From contig JADJPW010000001.1 of the NCBI GenBank assembly GCA_016713035.1, positions 1,488,001 to 1,552,000 of the forward strand: 64,000 bases of DNA. The letters run 5' to 3'. Shown piece after piece: positions 19,339 through 28,597 of this stretch. The notes under the pieces are model-generated. The model saw only the letters and a program-made list of their open reading frames with translations, made no database searches and was not told where the DNA came from. Numbering within the stretch: position 1 is the stretch's first letter; each line of letters begins with the position of its first letter. The translations under genes were made by a program, and so were the position numbers. The stretch is from Verrucomicrobiaceae bacterium (lineage in GTDB: Bacteria; Verrucomicrobiota; Verrucomicrobiia; Verrucomicrobiales; Verrucomicrobiaceae).

Positions 19339-20604
19339 CTATTCCGCAGAGGATGCGGCTGAGTTCGTTTGTGCCTTGGCAAGGATTTGCTCGGCGAGGT
19401 CGCGATCACCACCGAGGACTTCGGTGACGTCATCAATATCGACTCCGGTGGCGAGGGTGCGGAGATCTCCCATACCACCCTCGATGAGCTGGCGGGCGAC
19501 TTCATCCGAGATACCGAGAGCGACCTGAAGATCCTGCGCGGCGTGGCCCATCTGGCCTTTGAAGACTTCTTCGGCGTGTTCATCACGCTCGATGATGAGG
19601 TCCATGCCGACGAGCTTGGAGGTGAGGCGGGCGTTTTGGCCGCGGCGGCCGATGGCTTTGCTCAGTTCTTCCTCGCTGACGGTGAGGCGGGCTTGCTTGC
19701 GCTCCTTGTCCACGGAGATGGTGAGCACTTTGATGGGCTTGAGGGCCTCGCGGACGAATTCGGCTGGATCTGGCTTCCAGCGGATGATGTCCACTTTTTC
19801 GTTATTGAGCTCACGGACGATGTTTTTGACGCGGGCACCACGCAGGCCGACGCAGGCACCCACGGGATCGACTTTCTCATCGGAGCAATGGACGGCCACC
19901 TTGGTGCGGTAGCCGGCTTCACGGGAGATGCTGGCGATCTCGACGGTGCGGTCACCGATCTCACTCACTTCAAATTCAAAGAGGCGGCGCACGAAGTTGG
20001 CGTGAGCACGGGAGAGGATGATTTCTGGGCCGCGGCCGGTGTCCTGCTCGACGGCCTTCACGTAGAAGCGCATGCGGTCACCGATGGTGTATTCTTCGGT
20101 GGAGACGCGTTCTTTGCCGGGCATGAGGCCTTCAAATTTACCGAGATCGACAATGACGTCGGATTTCTCAAAGCGGCGGATGACACCGCTGACGACGTCA
20201 CCAGTGCGGTCTTTGAATTCCTCGTAGAGATTTTCTTTCTCAGCGACGCGGAGACGCTGGAGCATGGTCTGCTTGGCGGTCTGGGCAGCGATACGGCCCA
20301 TGTTGCCAGGGGTGACCTCGAGCTCGATTTCATCTCCGAGCTGGGCGTCTTTGACGATTTTCCGCGCTTTGCCGAGCGGCAGTTCTTCAAAGGGATTGGT
20401 GACGGTCTCGACGGCAATGAGCTTGGCAAAGGCCTTGATGGTGCCTTTGTCTGGATCGATGTCGATGCGCAGCTCGCGTGCAGGCCCGATGGTCTTCTTC
20501 GAGGCGGCAAGGAGTGCCTGGGAGAGAGCCTCGACCATTTTTCCACGGTCGATGCCTTTCTCCTTCTCGTAGTAGTCAAAGAGTGCTTTGAGTTCGCTGA
20601 TCAT
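19339..20604 (-). CDS. nusA: Transcription termination/antitermination factor NusA
   Basis: 421 aa. The NusA N-terminal domain (LKALFDYYEKEKGIDRGKMV) is followed by an S1 domain (GDVVSGVIRRFEKSDVIVDL), two KH domains (VDPVGACVGLRGARVKNIV; KAIGRRGQNARLTSKLVGMD) and one C-terminal helix-hairpin region. It heads the nusA-infB-rbfA cluster. The usual upstream rimP is missing: the next upstream gene is a lipoprotein. A strong hairpin plus T-run lies 25-55 bp before the start codon. Confidence 0.95.
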   Translation of the reverse strand: MISELKALFDYYEKEKGIDRGKMVEALSQALLAASKKTIGPARELRIDIDPDKGTIKAFAKLIAVETVTNPFEELPLGKARKIVKDAQLGDEIELEVTPGNMGRIAAQTAKQTMLQRLRVAEKENLYEEFKDRTGDVVSGVIRRFEKSDVIVDLGKFEGLMPGKERVSTEEYTIGDRMRFYVKAVEQDTGRGPEIILSRAHANFVRRLFEFEVSEIGDRTVEIASISREAGYRTKVAVHCSDEKVDPVGACVGLRGARVKNIVRELNNEKVDIIRWKPDPAEFVREALKPIKVLTISVDKERKQARLTVSEEELSKAIGRRGQNARLTSKLVGMDLIIERDEHAEEVFKGQMGHAAQDLQVALGISDEVARQLIEGGMGDLRTLATGVDIDDVTEVLGGDRDLAEQILAKAQTNSAASSAE

Positions 20605-20628
20605 ACAAAAAATGTCTTATGCCGAGAC

Positions 20629-20658
20629 AAAAAGAGAGCGGGGGGAGGCCCCACTCTC
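20629..20658 (-). terminator. Terminator/attenuator before nusA
   Basis: On the minus strand GAGAGTGGGG pairs with CCCCGCTCTC around a short C-rich loop and is followed by TTTTT. It ends about 25 bases before the nusA start. It can end transcripts of the upstream lipoprotein gene. Placed this close to nusA it could also act as a leader attenuator. Confidence 0.65.
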
Positions 20659-20834
20659 GTCAAAAAAGTAACTTCTGTCCCGAAATGAAGGGTCGATCCT
20701 AGCGGTGTGTATCATATCGGCAAGCGGAAAAAGCCCGAAATCTGCCTACGACATCCGCTTCGAGGGAGATTTGGCAAAGGGGGGCCTTTACGGCTTCCGT
20801 GGTAGATTTGGCCCTTTCCAGGCTCTTTTGTTTT

Positions 20835-21545
20835 TCAGAAGAAGCCTGTCTGTGGTCTCGGGGACTGAGGGATGGGGTATTCCAGGTCATCCCGGCCTCC
20901 GGGGCCGTCCATGGGCCCCTGGGGCATGCCATCACTGGGGCCAGGTAGGGGCTCATAGCGCATCTGCAAGCGGGAGCGGAATTCTGGGTCATCTACGGCG
21001 TCGTCCACGACATCCTGGAGGGCACGGGAGGCGATTTCACGCACTTCCTGCACCGGCGGGATGTGGCCACGCTGAAAGGCATTCCCACGATCACTCTGGT
21101 AAATCTTGGTGAAAACCACCCGCCCGCTCTGGATTTCCAGCACGTTCATCCGCACGCGGACATGGGCAAAGGGACGCGTGATGAGGCCTGCATCAAAGGT
21201 GAGTACATCGCCCGTGATGAGGTAGCGGGCATTGGCACGGCGAGTGAGCATTTTGCGGGACTTCAGGGCGTAGGCAAAGGCATTGGCCGTCATCTGCTCC
21301 AGCGGGACTGCGGTGTGGACGGAGCCCGGCACGCCCGCCATGCTACGCACACGCCCCAGGATGCGCGAGTCGATGCCGCGCCGATTCGCGAAGGCACCGA
21401 GCGCGAAGTCCGGCTGACCACGCCATAGCCGCGCCCCCTTCCCCGGCACGTAATCGAGCACGATCTGCGAGCTAGTGACACAGCCAGAGAGCAGGCCTGT
21501 GGCCAGCAGAAGCAGGAAGAGGCGAAAAAGGCGATGGTTGGACAT
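20835..21545 (-). CDS. Lipoprotein of unknown function
   Basis: 236 aa from the ATG at 21545, chosen because it places a lipoprotein signal (LFLLLLATGLLSGC) at the N terminus. The longer open frame to 21671 has no signal character. The mature part has mixed alpha/beta segments (RYLITGDVLTFDAGLI, RVRMNVLEIQSGRVVFTKIY), reminiscent of outer-membrane assembly lipoproteins such as LpoB/CsgG-like proteins, and a Pro/Gly/Asp-rich tail. It is divergent from the L,D-transpeptidase-like gene. The LpoB-like idea is weak inference. Confidence 0.6.
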   Translation of the reverse strand: MSNHRLFRLFLLLLATGLLSGCVTSSQIVLDYVPGKGARLWRGQPDFALGAFANRRGIDSRILGRVRSMAGVPGSVHTAVPLEQMTANAFAYALKSRKMLTRRANARYLITGDVLTFDAGLITRPFAHVRVRMNVLEIQSGRVVFTKIYQSDRGNAFQRGHIPPVQEVREIASRALQDVVDDAVDDPEFRSRLQMRYEPLPGPSDGMPQGPMDGPGGRDDLEYPIPQSPRPQTGFF

Positions 21546-21632
21546 GGGCAGCGTTGATTTAAACACAGAACTGAGCGAATCAATCACAGAGAGAGCACCT
21601 GAGGAGAATCCACCCTTCACAGGCAAAAAAAC

Positions 21633-21703
21633 AACCCTGCCGGATTCGGTCCTCAGGAAAAAAACCCCCAAAACCTGAAGCCAAAGATTACCCGGCAGGG
21701 CTG
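21633..21703. repeat. Nested inverted repeat in a divergent promoter region
   Basis: CCCTGCCGG (about 21635) and CCCGGCAGGG (about 21692) are complementary and enclose an inner CCTCAGG / CCTGAAG pair. The element lies between the divergent lipoprotein and L,D-transpeptidase-like genes, immediately before the latter. It could be an operator or a 5' leader structure. Confidence 0.4.
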
Positions 21704-21735
21704 ATTAAATGGTTATATTCAAAAACCACCTTCCC

Positions 21736-22506
21736 ATGCAATACCAAAAAGTTCCTTTCCAAAAAAAGTCCGCCCTGACCCTGCTTTTCGGCCTGATTTC
21801 GGCCTTTTTCATCAGTTCTATAACAGCGGAGGCCCAGCTCGGGCGGGCGGTGCGTCAGGTCATCGTGGCGCAGGCCGCCTCCTGGAATGCGAATACGGCG
21901 ACGCTCCAGTGCTACCAGCGTGGCGGTGCCGGAAAGGCCTGGCAGCCCGTCTTTGCCAAGCCGGTGCCCGTGCTGCTCGGGAAAAAAGGTCTGGCCTGGG
22001 GGCGTGGAGTCTTCGGAGTGCCCCAAAATGGCATTCCGATGAAAGTCGAAAAGGATTGGAGGGCACCAGCGGGCATTTTCCAGCTCGGCAGCCTCTTTGG
22101 CTACTCCCCTACCCCGCCTGCTCGCTGGCCGTATGTGCAGGTAGGGCCCTGGGATGCCTATGTAGATGATTCCCACAGCCCCTATTATAACCGCCATGTC
22201 CGCATTGATCCGCGTCAGGGGGTGCCGCCGTGGTTCGAGAAGCAAAAAATGCGCCTCGGAGATGCGGCTTATAAATGGATGCTCGAAATCCGCCATAATC
22301 AGCAACCAGCCGCCGCTGGCTATGGCAGTGCCATCTTTTTCCATGTCCGCCGTGGTCCGACCACGCCGAGTGCGGGCTGCACCACGATGGCGGAGACGGA
22401 TCTGGTGCGGATGCTGCGCTGGCTCGATCCTGCGGCGGCACCGCATTACGTGCTGCTCCCACGGGCGGATTATCTGGCGCTGCGTGGGCCGTGGGGACTG
22501 CCATAG
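21736..22506 (+). CDS. L,D-transpeptidase-like (YkuD/YafK) exported protein
   Basis: 256 aa from the ATG at 21736. A start at 21709 adds nine residues. An N-terminal hydrophobic signal (LTLLFGLISAFFISSITAEA) is followed by a YkuD-type fold. The C-terminal motif FFHVRRGPTTPSAGCTTM supplies the His and Cys of the HxnSxGC(T/x)x catalytic signature, as does the upstream PAGIFQLGSLFGY segment. Known relatives cross-link peptidoglycan or attach proteins to it. A catalytic Cys is present, so activity is plausible. Confidence 0.8.
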   Translation: MQYQKVPFQKKSALTLLFGLISAFFISSITAEAQLGRAVRQVIVAQAASWNANTATLQCYQRGGAGKAWQPVFAKPVPVLLGKKGLAWGRGVFGVPQNGIPMKVEKDWRAPAGIFQLGSLFGYSPTPPARWPYVQVGPWDAYVDDSHSPYYNRHVRIDPRQGVPPWFEKQKMRLGDAAYKWMLEIRHNQQPAAAGYGSAIFFHVRRGPTTPSAGCTTMAETDLVRMLRWLDPAAAPHYVLLPRADYLALRGPWGLP

Positions 22507-22524
22507 GGCCCTGATGGCCGCATT

Positions 22525-23523
22525 TTAGGCGTTCACCGATTCGAGGAGCTTGGAGATGACTTTTTCCACGGTGACGCCTTCGGCTTCGGCCTTGTAGTTC
22601 ACCAGAATGCGGTGGCGGAGCACGGGCAGTGCCATGGCGCGGATGTCCTCCGCCGTGACGTGGGTGCGATTATTCAAAAGAGCGCGGGTTTTGGCCCCGA
22701 GGACGAGATTTTGGCTCGCACGCGTGCCTGCACCCCAACTGACCCATTGATTGATGAAGTCCGGCACGCCATCGCGACCGGGCCGTGATGCGGCAGAGAT
22801 GCGCACGGCATAGCGAGCGACGTCCTCGGCGATGGGGACGCGGCGCACGACCTGCTGGAAGGCCAGGAGCTGCTCCCCGGTAAAGAGGCGCTGCACGGGC
22901 TCACCTTTGCCACTGGTGGTGCGGGTGACGACGGCGACTTCATCATCCTCACTGAGGTAGTCGATGACGATGTTCAGCATGAAGCGATCGAGCTGCGCTT
23001 CTGGCAGTGGATAGGTGCCCTCCTGCTCGATGGGGTTCTGCGTAGCGAGCACAAAGAAAGGCTCTGGCAGGTGCATGGTTTTGCCATTCACGGTGACTTG
23101 GTGCTCCTGCATGGCCTCCAGCAGCGCGGCCTGGGTTTTGGGCGGTGTCTGGTTGATTTCATCCGCGAGGATCATGTTCGCGAAGACGGGGCCACGGCTG
23201 AAAATGAGCTTTCGGCCGCCCTCGGGGCTGTCTTCGAGGATTTCCGTGCCGGTGATGTCGGATGGCATCAAATCAGGGGTGAACTGAATGCGCTGAAAAC
23301 TCAGGTGGCAGACATCTGCGACCGTTTTGATCAAAAGCGTCTTCGCCAGGCCAGGAGCCCCGGTGATGAGGCAGTGACCACCTGCGAGCAGAGCGATGAG
23401 CATCTCATCGACGACATGCTGCTGTCCGACGATGACTTTACCGACTTCTGCAAAGAGACGCTGGCGGGCGGTGGAGAGGAGTTCGACGACCTGGCGTTCG
23501 GAGAGGGGTGCGGAATCGGGCAT
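22525..23523 (-). CDS. MoxR family AAA+ ATPase
   Basis: 332 aa from the ATG at 23523. It has Walker A GAPGLAKTLL near residue 55, Walker B ILADEIN near 125, the MoxR motif ALLEAMQEHQVTVNGKT and sensor 1 FVLATQNPIEQEGTYPLPEAQ, plus a C-terminal lid (LGAKTRALLNNRTHVTAEDI). MoxR ATPases act as chaperones for VWA and DUF58 proteins, but neither partner gene is adjacent here. A possible partner, the coiled-coil protein at 55.4-57.3 kb, is unlinked. Confidence 0.92.
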   Translation of the reverse strand: MPDSAPLSERQVVELLSTARQRLFAEVGKVIVGQQHVVDEMLIALLAGGHCLITGAPGLAKTLLIKTVADVCHLSFQRIQFTPDLMPSDITGTEILEDSPEGGRKLIFSRGPVFANMILADEINQTPPKTQAALLEAMQEHQVTVNGKTMHLPEPFFVLATQNPIEQEGTYPLPEAQLDRFMLNIVIDYLSEDDEVAVVTRTTSGKGEPVQRLFTGEQLLAFQQVVRRVPIAEDVARYAVRISAASRPGRDGVPDFINQWVSWGAGTRASQNLVLGAKTRALLNNRTHVTAEDIRAMALPVLRHRILVNYKAEAEGVTVEKVISKLLESVNA

Positions 23524-23597
23524 GGTGCCGACTAGAAGTGTGCAAAGAGGTGCGGACTTTCGAGAAATTTTGATCGAATGAGGCGAAAGGTGTCCGC

Positions 23598-24443
23598 TCA
23601 CGGATCGTCACGCCCCGCGATGTAGTCACGGAAAGCTCTGGCCACACGGAGGGTGAGGCCACCGCTCTCGCCAGGTAGCACACGGTCATCAATGCGTGTG
23701 AGCGGATGCACATCACGCGTGCTGGAGGTGAGAAAGGCCTCCTCACAGGTCTGGAGCGCTGCCAGTGGCAAAGTGGACTCCTCACAGGCGATGCCAGCCG
23801 CAGCGCAGGCCTCCAGCACCAGTGCACGCGTCACACCAGCGAGGCAGCCAGAGGCCAGTGGCGGTGTTTTGACGATGCCCTGCTCGATGAGGAAGATATT
23901 CGTGCCGGTGCCCTCACATAGCTCTCCGCGAGTGTTGGCGAAGATAGCTTCACCAGCTCCAAGACTCTTCGCATGGGCCAAAGCGCGGGCGTTTTCGCCG
24001 TAGGAGGTCGATTTGACGCCTGCGAGTGCTCCACGCTCATTCCGCGTCCACGGCACGGTGATGGCTGTTTCAACAGCAGGCCAAGCATGCAGCGCGGTAG
24101 CCGCGACGGTCATGGTGGATGGTCTTTGCCCGCGATCCGAGCCCAGCGGGCCCTCACCACTCGTCACCGTGATGCGGAGACGTGCCTCACGGAGCTGATT
24201 CGCCTCCATCACGGACTGCATCGCGGCGATGCAGCTCTCAAAAGATGGCGCAGTGAGGCCCACGACCGCGCAGGAGCTCACCAGGCGCTGCCAATGCCGC
24301 ACAGCAGAGAAGGGCTTCCCCCCGCGTGCTACCAGCGTCTCAAACACACCATCTCCTACGGTGAATCCGTGATCGAGCGGTGAGATGCGAGCCTCCGCCA
24401 GCTCGACGAGCTGACCATTGAGCCAGATGAAGCTGCGGTTCAT
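23598..24443 (-). CDS. Class IV (D-amino acid/branched-chain/ADC lyase) aminotransferase
   Basis: 281 aa, fold-type IV PLP enzyme. Family features are the N-terminal ISPLDHGFTVGDGVFETL, the region of the catalytic Lys in VKSTSYGENARALAHAKSLG, and the PLP-phosphate segment CEGTGTNIFLI with downstream GVTRALVLEAC and EEAFLTSSTRDVHPL. The last motif fits both IlvE-like and 4-amino-4-deoxychorismate lyase (PabC) members. Sequence alone does not separate them, so no symbol is given. It ends 75 bp before the MoxR gene on the same strand. Confidence 0.85.
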   Translation of the reverse strand: MNRSFIWLNGQLVELAEARISPLDHGFTVGDGVFETLVARGGKPFSAVRHWQRLVSSCAVVGLTAPSFESCIAAMQSVMEANQLREARLRITVTSGEGPLGSDRGQRPSTMTVAATALHAWPAVETAITVPWTRNERGALAGVKSTSYGENARALAHAKSLGAGEAIFANTRGELCEGTGTNIFLIEQGIVKTPPLASGCLAGVTRALVLEACAAAGIACEESTLPLAALQTCEEAFLTSSTRDVHPLTRIDDRVLPGESGGLTLRVARAFRDYIAGRDDP

Positions 24444-24464
24444 GATAATAAAAAGCGCCGCCTG

Positions 24465-25586
24465 CTAGCACTCGTAAGTGCTCAGAGCAGCGAGATCGAA
24501 TTTCGCGAAGCCACACTCGGTGGCGAGTTCATTGAGCGCCTCGACCTCAGCGGTGGAGAAGAGCAAGCCACCGGCTTTGGCGGTGTGTGCGGCGTTTTGC
24601 GCCTCTGGCTGACCAGGGAGCATGCAGGACTCATTCCCGTGACCGAGGATGTCGTCGATGACGGCCTTCACATTCTCTTTGAAGCCACGACCATTGGCAA
24701 AGAGGCCACTGCTGATCGCATCTGGATGAATGACCTGGAAGTAGAAGCTGCTCGTGCGCTTTTCACCCGCAGGGAAAGGCTTGGACTTGATGTCGGGATG
24801 CGCACCGCCACCACGCAGCGTGGGCAGTCCACCGCCGATCATGCCACCCATCACCTCGATGAGCAGGCTCAGGCCGTAGCCTTTATGCGCACCAAAAGGC
24901 AGCAACCACGCAGCTTCATTGGCATCGGTGGTGGGTTGGCCGTTTTTATCGACGGCAGCACCAGCGGGGAGAGGCTTGCCCTCACGCTTCAGCTGCTGCA
25001 CGCGGCCCATAGCCACGGTGGATGTAGCCCAGTCGATCACGATCGGGAAGCCGCAGGCATCCTGCGTGGGTAGGCCCCAGGAGTGCGGATTGGTGCCCAG
25101 CACGGGGAATTTACCACCAAAGGGCACCACCTCACCGAGGGTGGAGGTGCAGTTCGTGTAGGCGATGTAGCCCTTCTTCGCCGCATCCATCACGTAGCCG
25201 CCGCCCCAGAGGTAGTGGAAGGCATTGTCCACGCTGACTTGACCGATGCCATATTTGTCCGCCAGCTCCATGCAGCGCTCCATGGCTCGGAAGGCCACAC
25301 TTTGACCGAGCTTCAGATTGCCATCCCAGACCTCACTGGCAGAGAATTTCTTGTCGATCACCTTCACCTCCGCACCCGGCTTGCAGCCACCCGTGGCACT
25401 GCCAAAGAGATGATCGAGATGCAGCGCCTTGATGGCATTATGCGTGCGGATGCCGTGAGCACTGGCCATTTCACAAAAACGGGCCGCATCCTCCGCCTCT
25501 GCGGTCGTATAGCCACGGTGCTGATAAGCAGCACGGACGAGATCATTATGAACTGCGGCGGGGATGATGTGATAGGTAGTCGGCAT
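24465..25586 (-). CDS. Ldh family malate/lactate-type NAD(P) dehydrogenase
   Basis: 373 aa from the ATG at 25586. The open frame extends upstream 31 more codons without support. The Ldh_2 family pattern is visible: HGIRTHNAIKALHLDHL with the catalytic His, GQVSVDNAFHYLWGGGYVM, YTNCTSTLGEVVPFGGK, GTNPHSWGLPTQ, IDWATSTVAMGRV and PFGAHKGYGLSLLIEVMGG. Family members reduce 2-oxoacids or delta1-piperideine-2-carboxylate, and the substrate is not predictable. It is divergent from the DUF1501 gene. Confidence 0.88.
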   Translation of the reverse strand: MPTTYHIIPAAVHNDLVRAAYQHRGYTTAEAEDAARFCEMASAHGIRTHNAIKALHLDHLFGSATGGCKPGAEVKVIDKKFSASEVWDGNLKLGQSVAFRAMERCMELADKYGIGQVSVDNAFHYLWGGGYVMDAAKKGYIAYTNCTSTLGEVVPFGGKFPVLGTNPHSWGLPTQDACGFPIVIDWATSTVAMGRVQQLKREGKPLPAGAAVDKNGQPTTDANEAAWLLPFGAHKGYGLSLLIEVMGGMIGGGLPTLRGGGAHPDIKSKPFPAGEKRTSSFYFQVIHPDAISSGLFANGRGFKENVKAVIDDILGHGNESCMLPGQPEAQNAAHTAKAGGLLFSTAEVEALNELATECGFAKFDLAALSTYEC

Positions 25587-25755
25587 GGGAAAAGTGCGGG
25601 AAGATGGAGAACGCGGCACCCGGTTTGCGCAGGCGGAGCCAGGGGGCAAGCTCATTTCATCCCCAGAGTCCCGCTCCAAGCAAGTCCCCTGCCCTGAAAT
25701 TCGTTTTATTCACACACACGCAACCCAAGATCCCCGAGAACCGGGCACTCACCCC

Positions 25756-27237
25756 ATGCATCCTGTCGAGCACCAGATCCAGCAAACACGCCGCGAGTTC
25801 TTCAACACGACGGCCAGCGGCCTCGGGGCTCTCGCTCTCGGCTCGCTCCTGACTCAAGAAGGCCTCCTCAGTGCTGAAACCGCCGCTGGAGCCGATCCCC
25901 TACTGCCCAAAGCACCCCATTTCCCGGCCAAAGCAAGAACTGCATCTTCATCTTCTTTGAGGGGCGGCCCCAGCCAAAGTCGATCTCTTCGATCCGAAAC
26001 CGAAACTCAATGAACTCAACGGTCAGAGCCTGCCCGACAGCATGACCAAGAATGTGCGCTTTGCTTTCATCCGCAAAGAAACCGCCAAACTCATGGGCAG
26101 CCCGCGGAAATTCACCAAGCACGGCCAATGCGGCATGGATTTCAGCGACCTACTGCCTCACATGGCCAAACAAGCCGATGACTGGCTCATGATCCGCAGC
26201 CTGCACACGGATCAGTTCAATCACCATCCCGGCCAGCTCGTGCTACACTGCGGAAGAGCACAGTTCGGCCTACCCACCGTCGGATCGTGGCTCAACTACG
26301 GCCTCGGCAGCATGTCGCGGAATCTGCCCGGCTACGTCGTGCTCAACAGCGGACGCGGGACCAGCGGCGGCGCATCCCTCTGGCAGAGCGGCTTTCTCCC
26401 CAGCACCTATGCAGGCGTCTTGTTCCGCAATCAGGGCGAGCCCGTCCTGAACCTGAAAAACCCGCCCGGTATCCCCATGAACCTCCAGCGCAAGGGGCTC
26501 GACACCCTCATGGAGCTCAACCAGAGCCGCTACGACCAAATCCGCGACCCAGAGATCGCCAGCCGCATCGCCGCGTATGAGCTCGCCTTCCGCATGCAGG
26601 CCTCTGCCCCGGAGCTGATCGACCTCAAAGGCGAAGACGCCAAAACCCTCGAAATGTACGGCGTCAATCGTCCAGACGCCAAGATCAAAGCCACACGCGG
26701 CGGCGGCCCCGGCCAGTACCAATCCTTTGCCACCAACTGCCTGCTCGCACGTCGCCTCGTGGAGCGCGGCGTGCGCTTTGTCAGCATCATGCACGCCAGT
26801 TGGGATCACCACAGCGGCCTCGACAATGAACTCGCCTTCAATGCCGGCATGGCCGACCAGCCCATCGCCGCACTCATCAAAGACCTCAAGCAACGCGGCA
26901 TGCTCGACGACACCATGATCATCTGGGGCGGTGAATTTGGCCGCACTCCACTCGGCGAAAACCGCGGCGGCAATCCCAACGCCACAGGCCGCGACCACCA
27001 CCCCTTTGCCTTCACCATGCTCGCCGCAGGCGGCGGCATCAAAGGCGGCCAAATCTACGGCGAAACCGACGAAATCGGCTGGAGCATCGCCCGCGACCCC
27101 GTCGATCTGCACGACTTCCACGCCACCCTCCTCCACCAATTCGGCTTTGATCACCTACGCCTCCCCACCGCTTCCAAGGCCGCGACTTCCGCCTCACCGA
27201 CGTCGCCGGAAAAGTCATCAAGCCATGGATCGCCTAA
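25756..27237 (+). pseudogene. DUF1501 Tat-exported protein, frame broken by small indels
   Basis: Reconstructed length is about 490 aa. A twin-arginine-type start (TRREFFNTTASGLGALALG) lies at 25756. Around 25935-25980 three one-base indels in short homopolymers disturb the conserved FEGGPSQ(V/I)DLFDPKP region. The body is then open from about 25985 and shows QFNHHPGQ, NCLLARRLVERGVRFV, WDHHSGLDNEL and the metal-site-like IIWGGEFGRTPLGENRGG. A missing base near 27160 shifts the end; correcting it gives the normal GRDFRL...PWIA terminus and a stop at 27237. DUF1501 proteins are alkaline-phosphatase-fold, Tat-exported, and usually paired with cytochrome DUF1549/1553 genes, which are absent here. 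Confidence 0.8.
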
Positions 27238-27369
27238 GCGCAGCCACCGTGACTTTTAGCAAAGCCTAACGGCACAGCCCACGAAGGAGGCAACGATCTG
27301 GATCAAACTGCATCCACGGAACCGAGGTGAAATGGAAATCAAAGCTCAGTGATCTGACTGGCCGGGTAG

Positions 27370-27412
27370 TGAGGGAGGTGTGACAGGCCCAATCCTGCCA
27401 CCTCCACCCGAT
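27370..27412. repeat. Imperfect hairpin downstream of small lipoprotein gene 1
   Basis: GGGAGGTGTGACAGG and CCTGCCACCTCC are nearly complementary around a CCCAAT loop. It follows the stop of the first small lipoprotein gene (minus strand) by about 30 bp. It may be a terminator-like or recombination-site-like structure. Apart from this hairpin, bases 27238-27439 hold nothing I recognise. Confidence 0.4.
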
Positions 27413-27439
27413 TCGGCCTTGTTCGTAGGTGTGAGCTGC

Positions 27440-27875
27440 TCATGGGATGGTGAGGTGTCCGAGTGGCTGGTGACTCCCGTCTGGGCTGAGATAAGCAACC
27501 GAATAGTCGCCTGATGCAATCCTCCCAAGAGCAAGCGATGGACAAAGCGGAGAGGGGTGTCGATCAGTAGCTATGGAAGTGACAACAGTGAAGTAGATCG
27601 TCCCCTGTCTAACCGAAACGAGCGGAGGCAGGCAAACAAGGGCGGAGTTGATCGTCGTAGGCTGAATGGTCACTCTCTGCAATCCGCTGACATCGCAACT
27701 CACCGGAACGCTAACTCCTAGCGGCATCCCTAACGCTGCTTGAGTAGGAGTACCACCCACAGACTGAATAAACTGCCAACTCTGGGAAACTCGAAGGGCC
27801 AGCGAAATCACTGTCTGGCACCCGCACAGTGAGCGAGATCAGCATAATCAGGGCAATCGCAGACTTGGACTTCAC
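27440..27875 (-). pseudogene. Small putative lipoprotein, frame broken near its signal peptide
   Basis: The likely start is GTG at 27875, giving a signal-like KSKSAIALIMLISL. The next frame continues with a lipobox-like CGCQTV and then a 120-residue domain (LRVSQSWQFIQSVGGTPTQA ... HQPLGHLTIP). One extra base near 27830 would explain the switch. The domain is Thr/Val/Pro-rich and beta-like, and I recognise no family. It is followed on the minus strand by a small hairpin and preceded by a 65-bp repeat shared with the next gene. Confidence 0.45.
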
Positions 27876-27900
27876 GTTTGTGAGTGTTGTGGTTGGGCGT

Positions 27901-27965
27901 CTCGGATCAGGCGACGGCGAGCGCAAGAAGTTGCTGACACGACAGACAGCCTTCGAGCCGTTACT
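27901..27965. repeat. 65-bp direct repeat, copy A
   Basis: It is 61/65 identical to bases 28518-28582. It contains imperfect internal palindromy: on the minus strand CGGATC...GATCCG and ACGGC...GCCGT flank a variable centre. It lies between small lipoprotein genes 1 and 2. Confidence 0.9.
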
Positions 27966-28046
27966 AGATCCGTTTTGTTCGGCCTTGTTTGCTCGTGAGT
28001 GGTTCGTAGGCTAATCATCTGAATCGTTCTTCTATAAGTTCATGAT

Positions 28047-28484
28047 CTATGGCCTGAAGAATACCTCGTGCAATCGCTCGCCCTGTCTAACACGGGTGGT
28101 ATCAGCCTGTAGCCAGATTGATGCATGTCTCTCCATCGCGATTCGGTAGGTTCGAGTAACCTGCCGGCCTCTCCTGATGCCTCTAACACTTGCTTCCATG
28201 GGGTTCGGTGCAGCATATGGAATGAGGCCAAGAGTCAATGCACTCGCCATCAAGTCCATGCCGCATGAGGGTATATCCCGAATGCCTGAGACCTCAGAAA
28301 TCGTCAGGCCGTTCCGGGTAGTGCCAGCAATGTATCGGGTCACTCTGGAGTCAAGGTCACCACGAGCCGGGGACCTGACTGGGTAGGAGAAAGACTGGGG
28401 CTCAGGACTGCAGGAAAGTCGAGTAGCACACGATGAAAGCGAAACCATCGCAATGAGTTGGAGGATGATAGTTCTCGACTCCAT
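28047..28484 (-). CDS. Small lipoprotein of unknown function
   Basis: 145 aa, intact. The N terminus has a lipoprotein signal (LIAMVSLSSC). The mature part includes TRNGLTISEVSGIRDIPSCG and TLGLIPYAAPNP, with basic residues throughout, and the protein is probably periplasmic or outer-membrane attached. I recognise no domain. It is the middle member of three small minus-strand genes with lipoprotein-like starts and has a 65-bp repeat copy on each side. Confidence 0.55.
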   Translation of the reverse strand: MESRTIILQLIAMVSLSSCATRLSCSPEPQSFSYPVRSPARGDLDSRVTRYIAGTTRNGLTISEVSGIRDIPSCGMDLMASALTLGLIPYAAPNPMEASVRGIRRGRQVTRTYRIAMERHASIWLQADTTRVRQGERLHEVFFRP

Positions 28485-28517
28485 CTTGGACGTCTTGACT
28501 CAGTTCTTGGGCAACGA

Positions 28518-28582
28518 CTCGGATCAGGCGACGGCGAGCACAAGACGTTGCTGACAGGACAGATAGCCTTCGAGCCGTTACT
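28518..28582. repeat. 65-bp direct repeat, copy B
   Basis: This is the partner of 27901-27965, with four mismatches. On the minus strand it directly follows the stop of the third small gene, whose TAA is part of a GCCCTAAC sequence, and it precedes the second small lipoprotein gene. Confidence 0.9.
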
Positions 28583-28597
28583 GTCATCCGTTTAATG

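Noticed and set aside
19369..20688. Plus-strand open frame of about 440 codons
   Set aside because: It is antisense to nusA and shows no family features.
27901..28582. Integron attC sites
   Set aside because: The 65-bp repeats have partial palindromy, but complementary RYYYAAC/GTTRRRY core pairs were not found and no integrase is in the window; kept only as a hypothesis in the findings.
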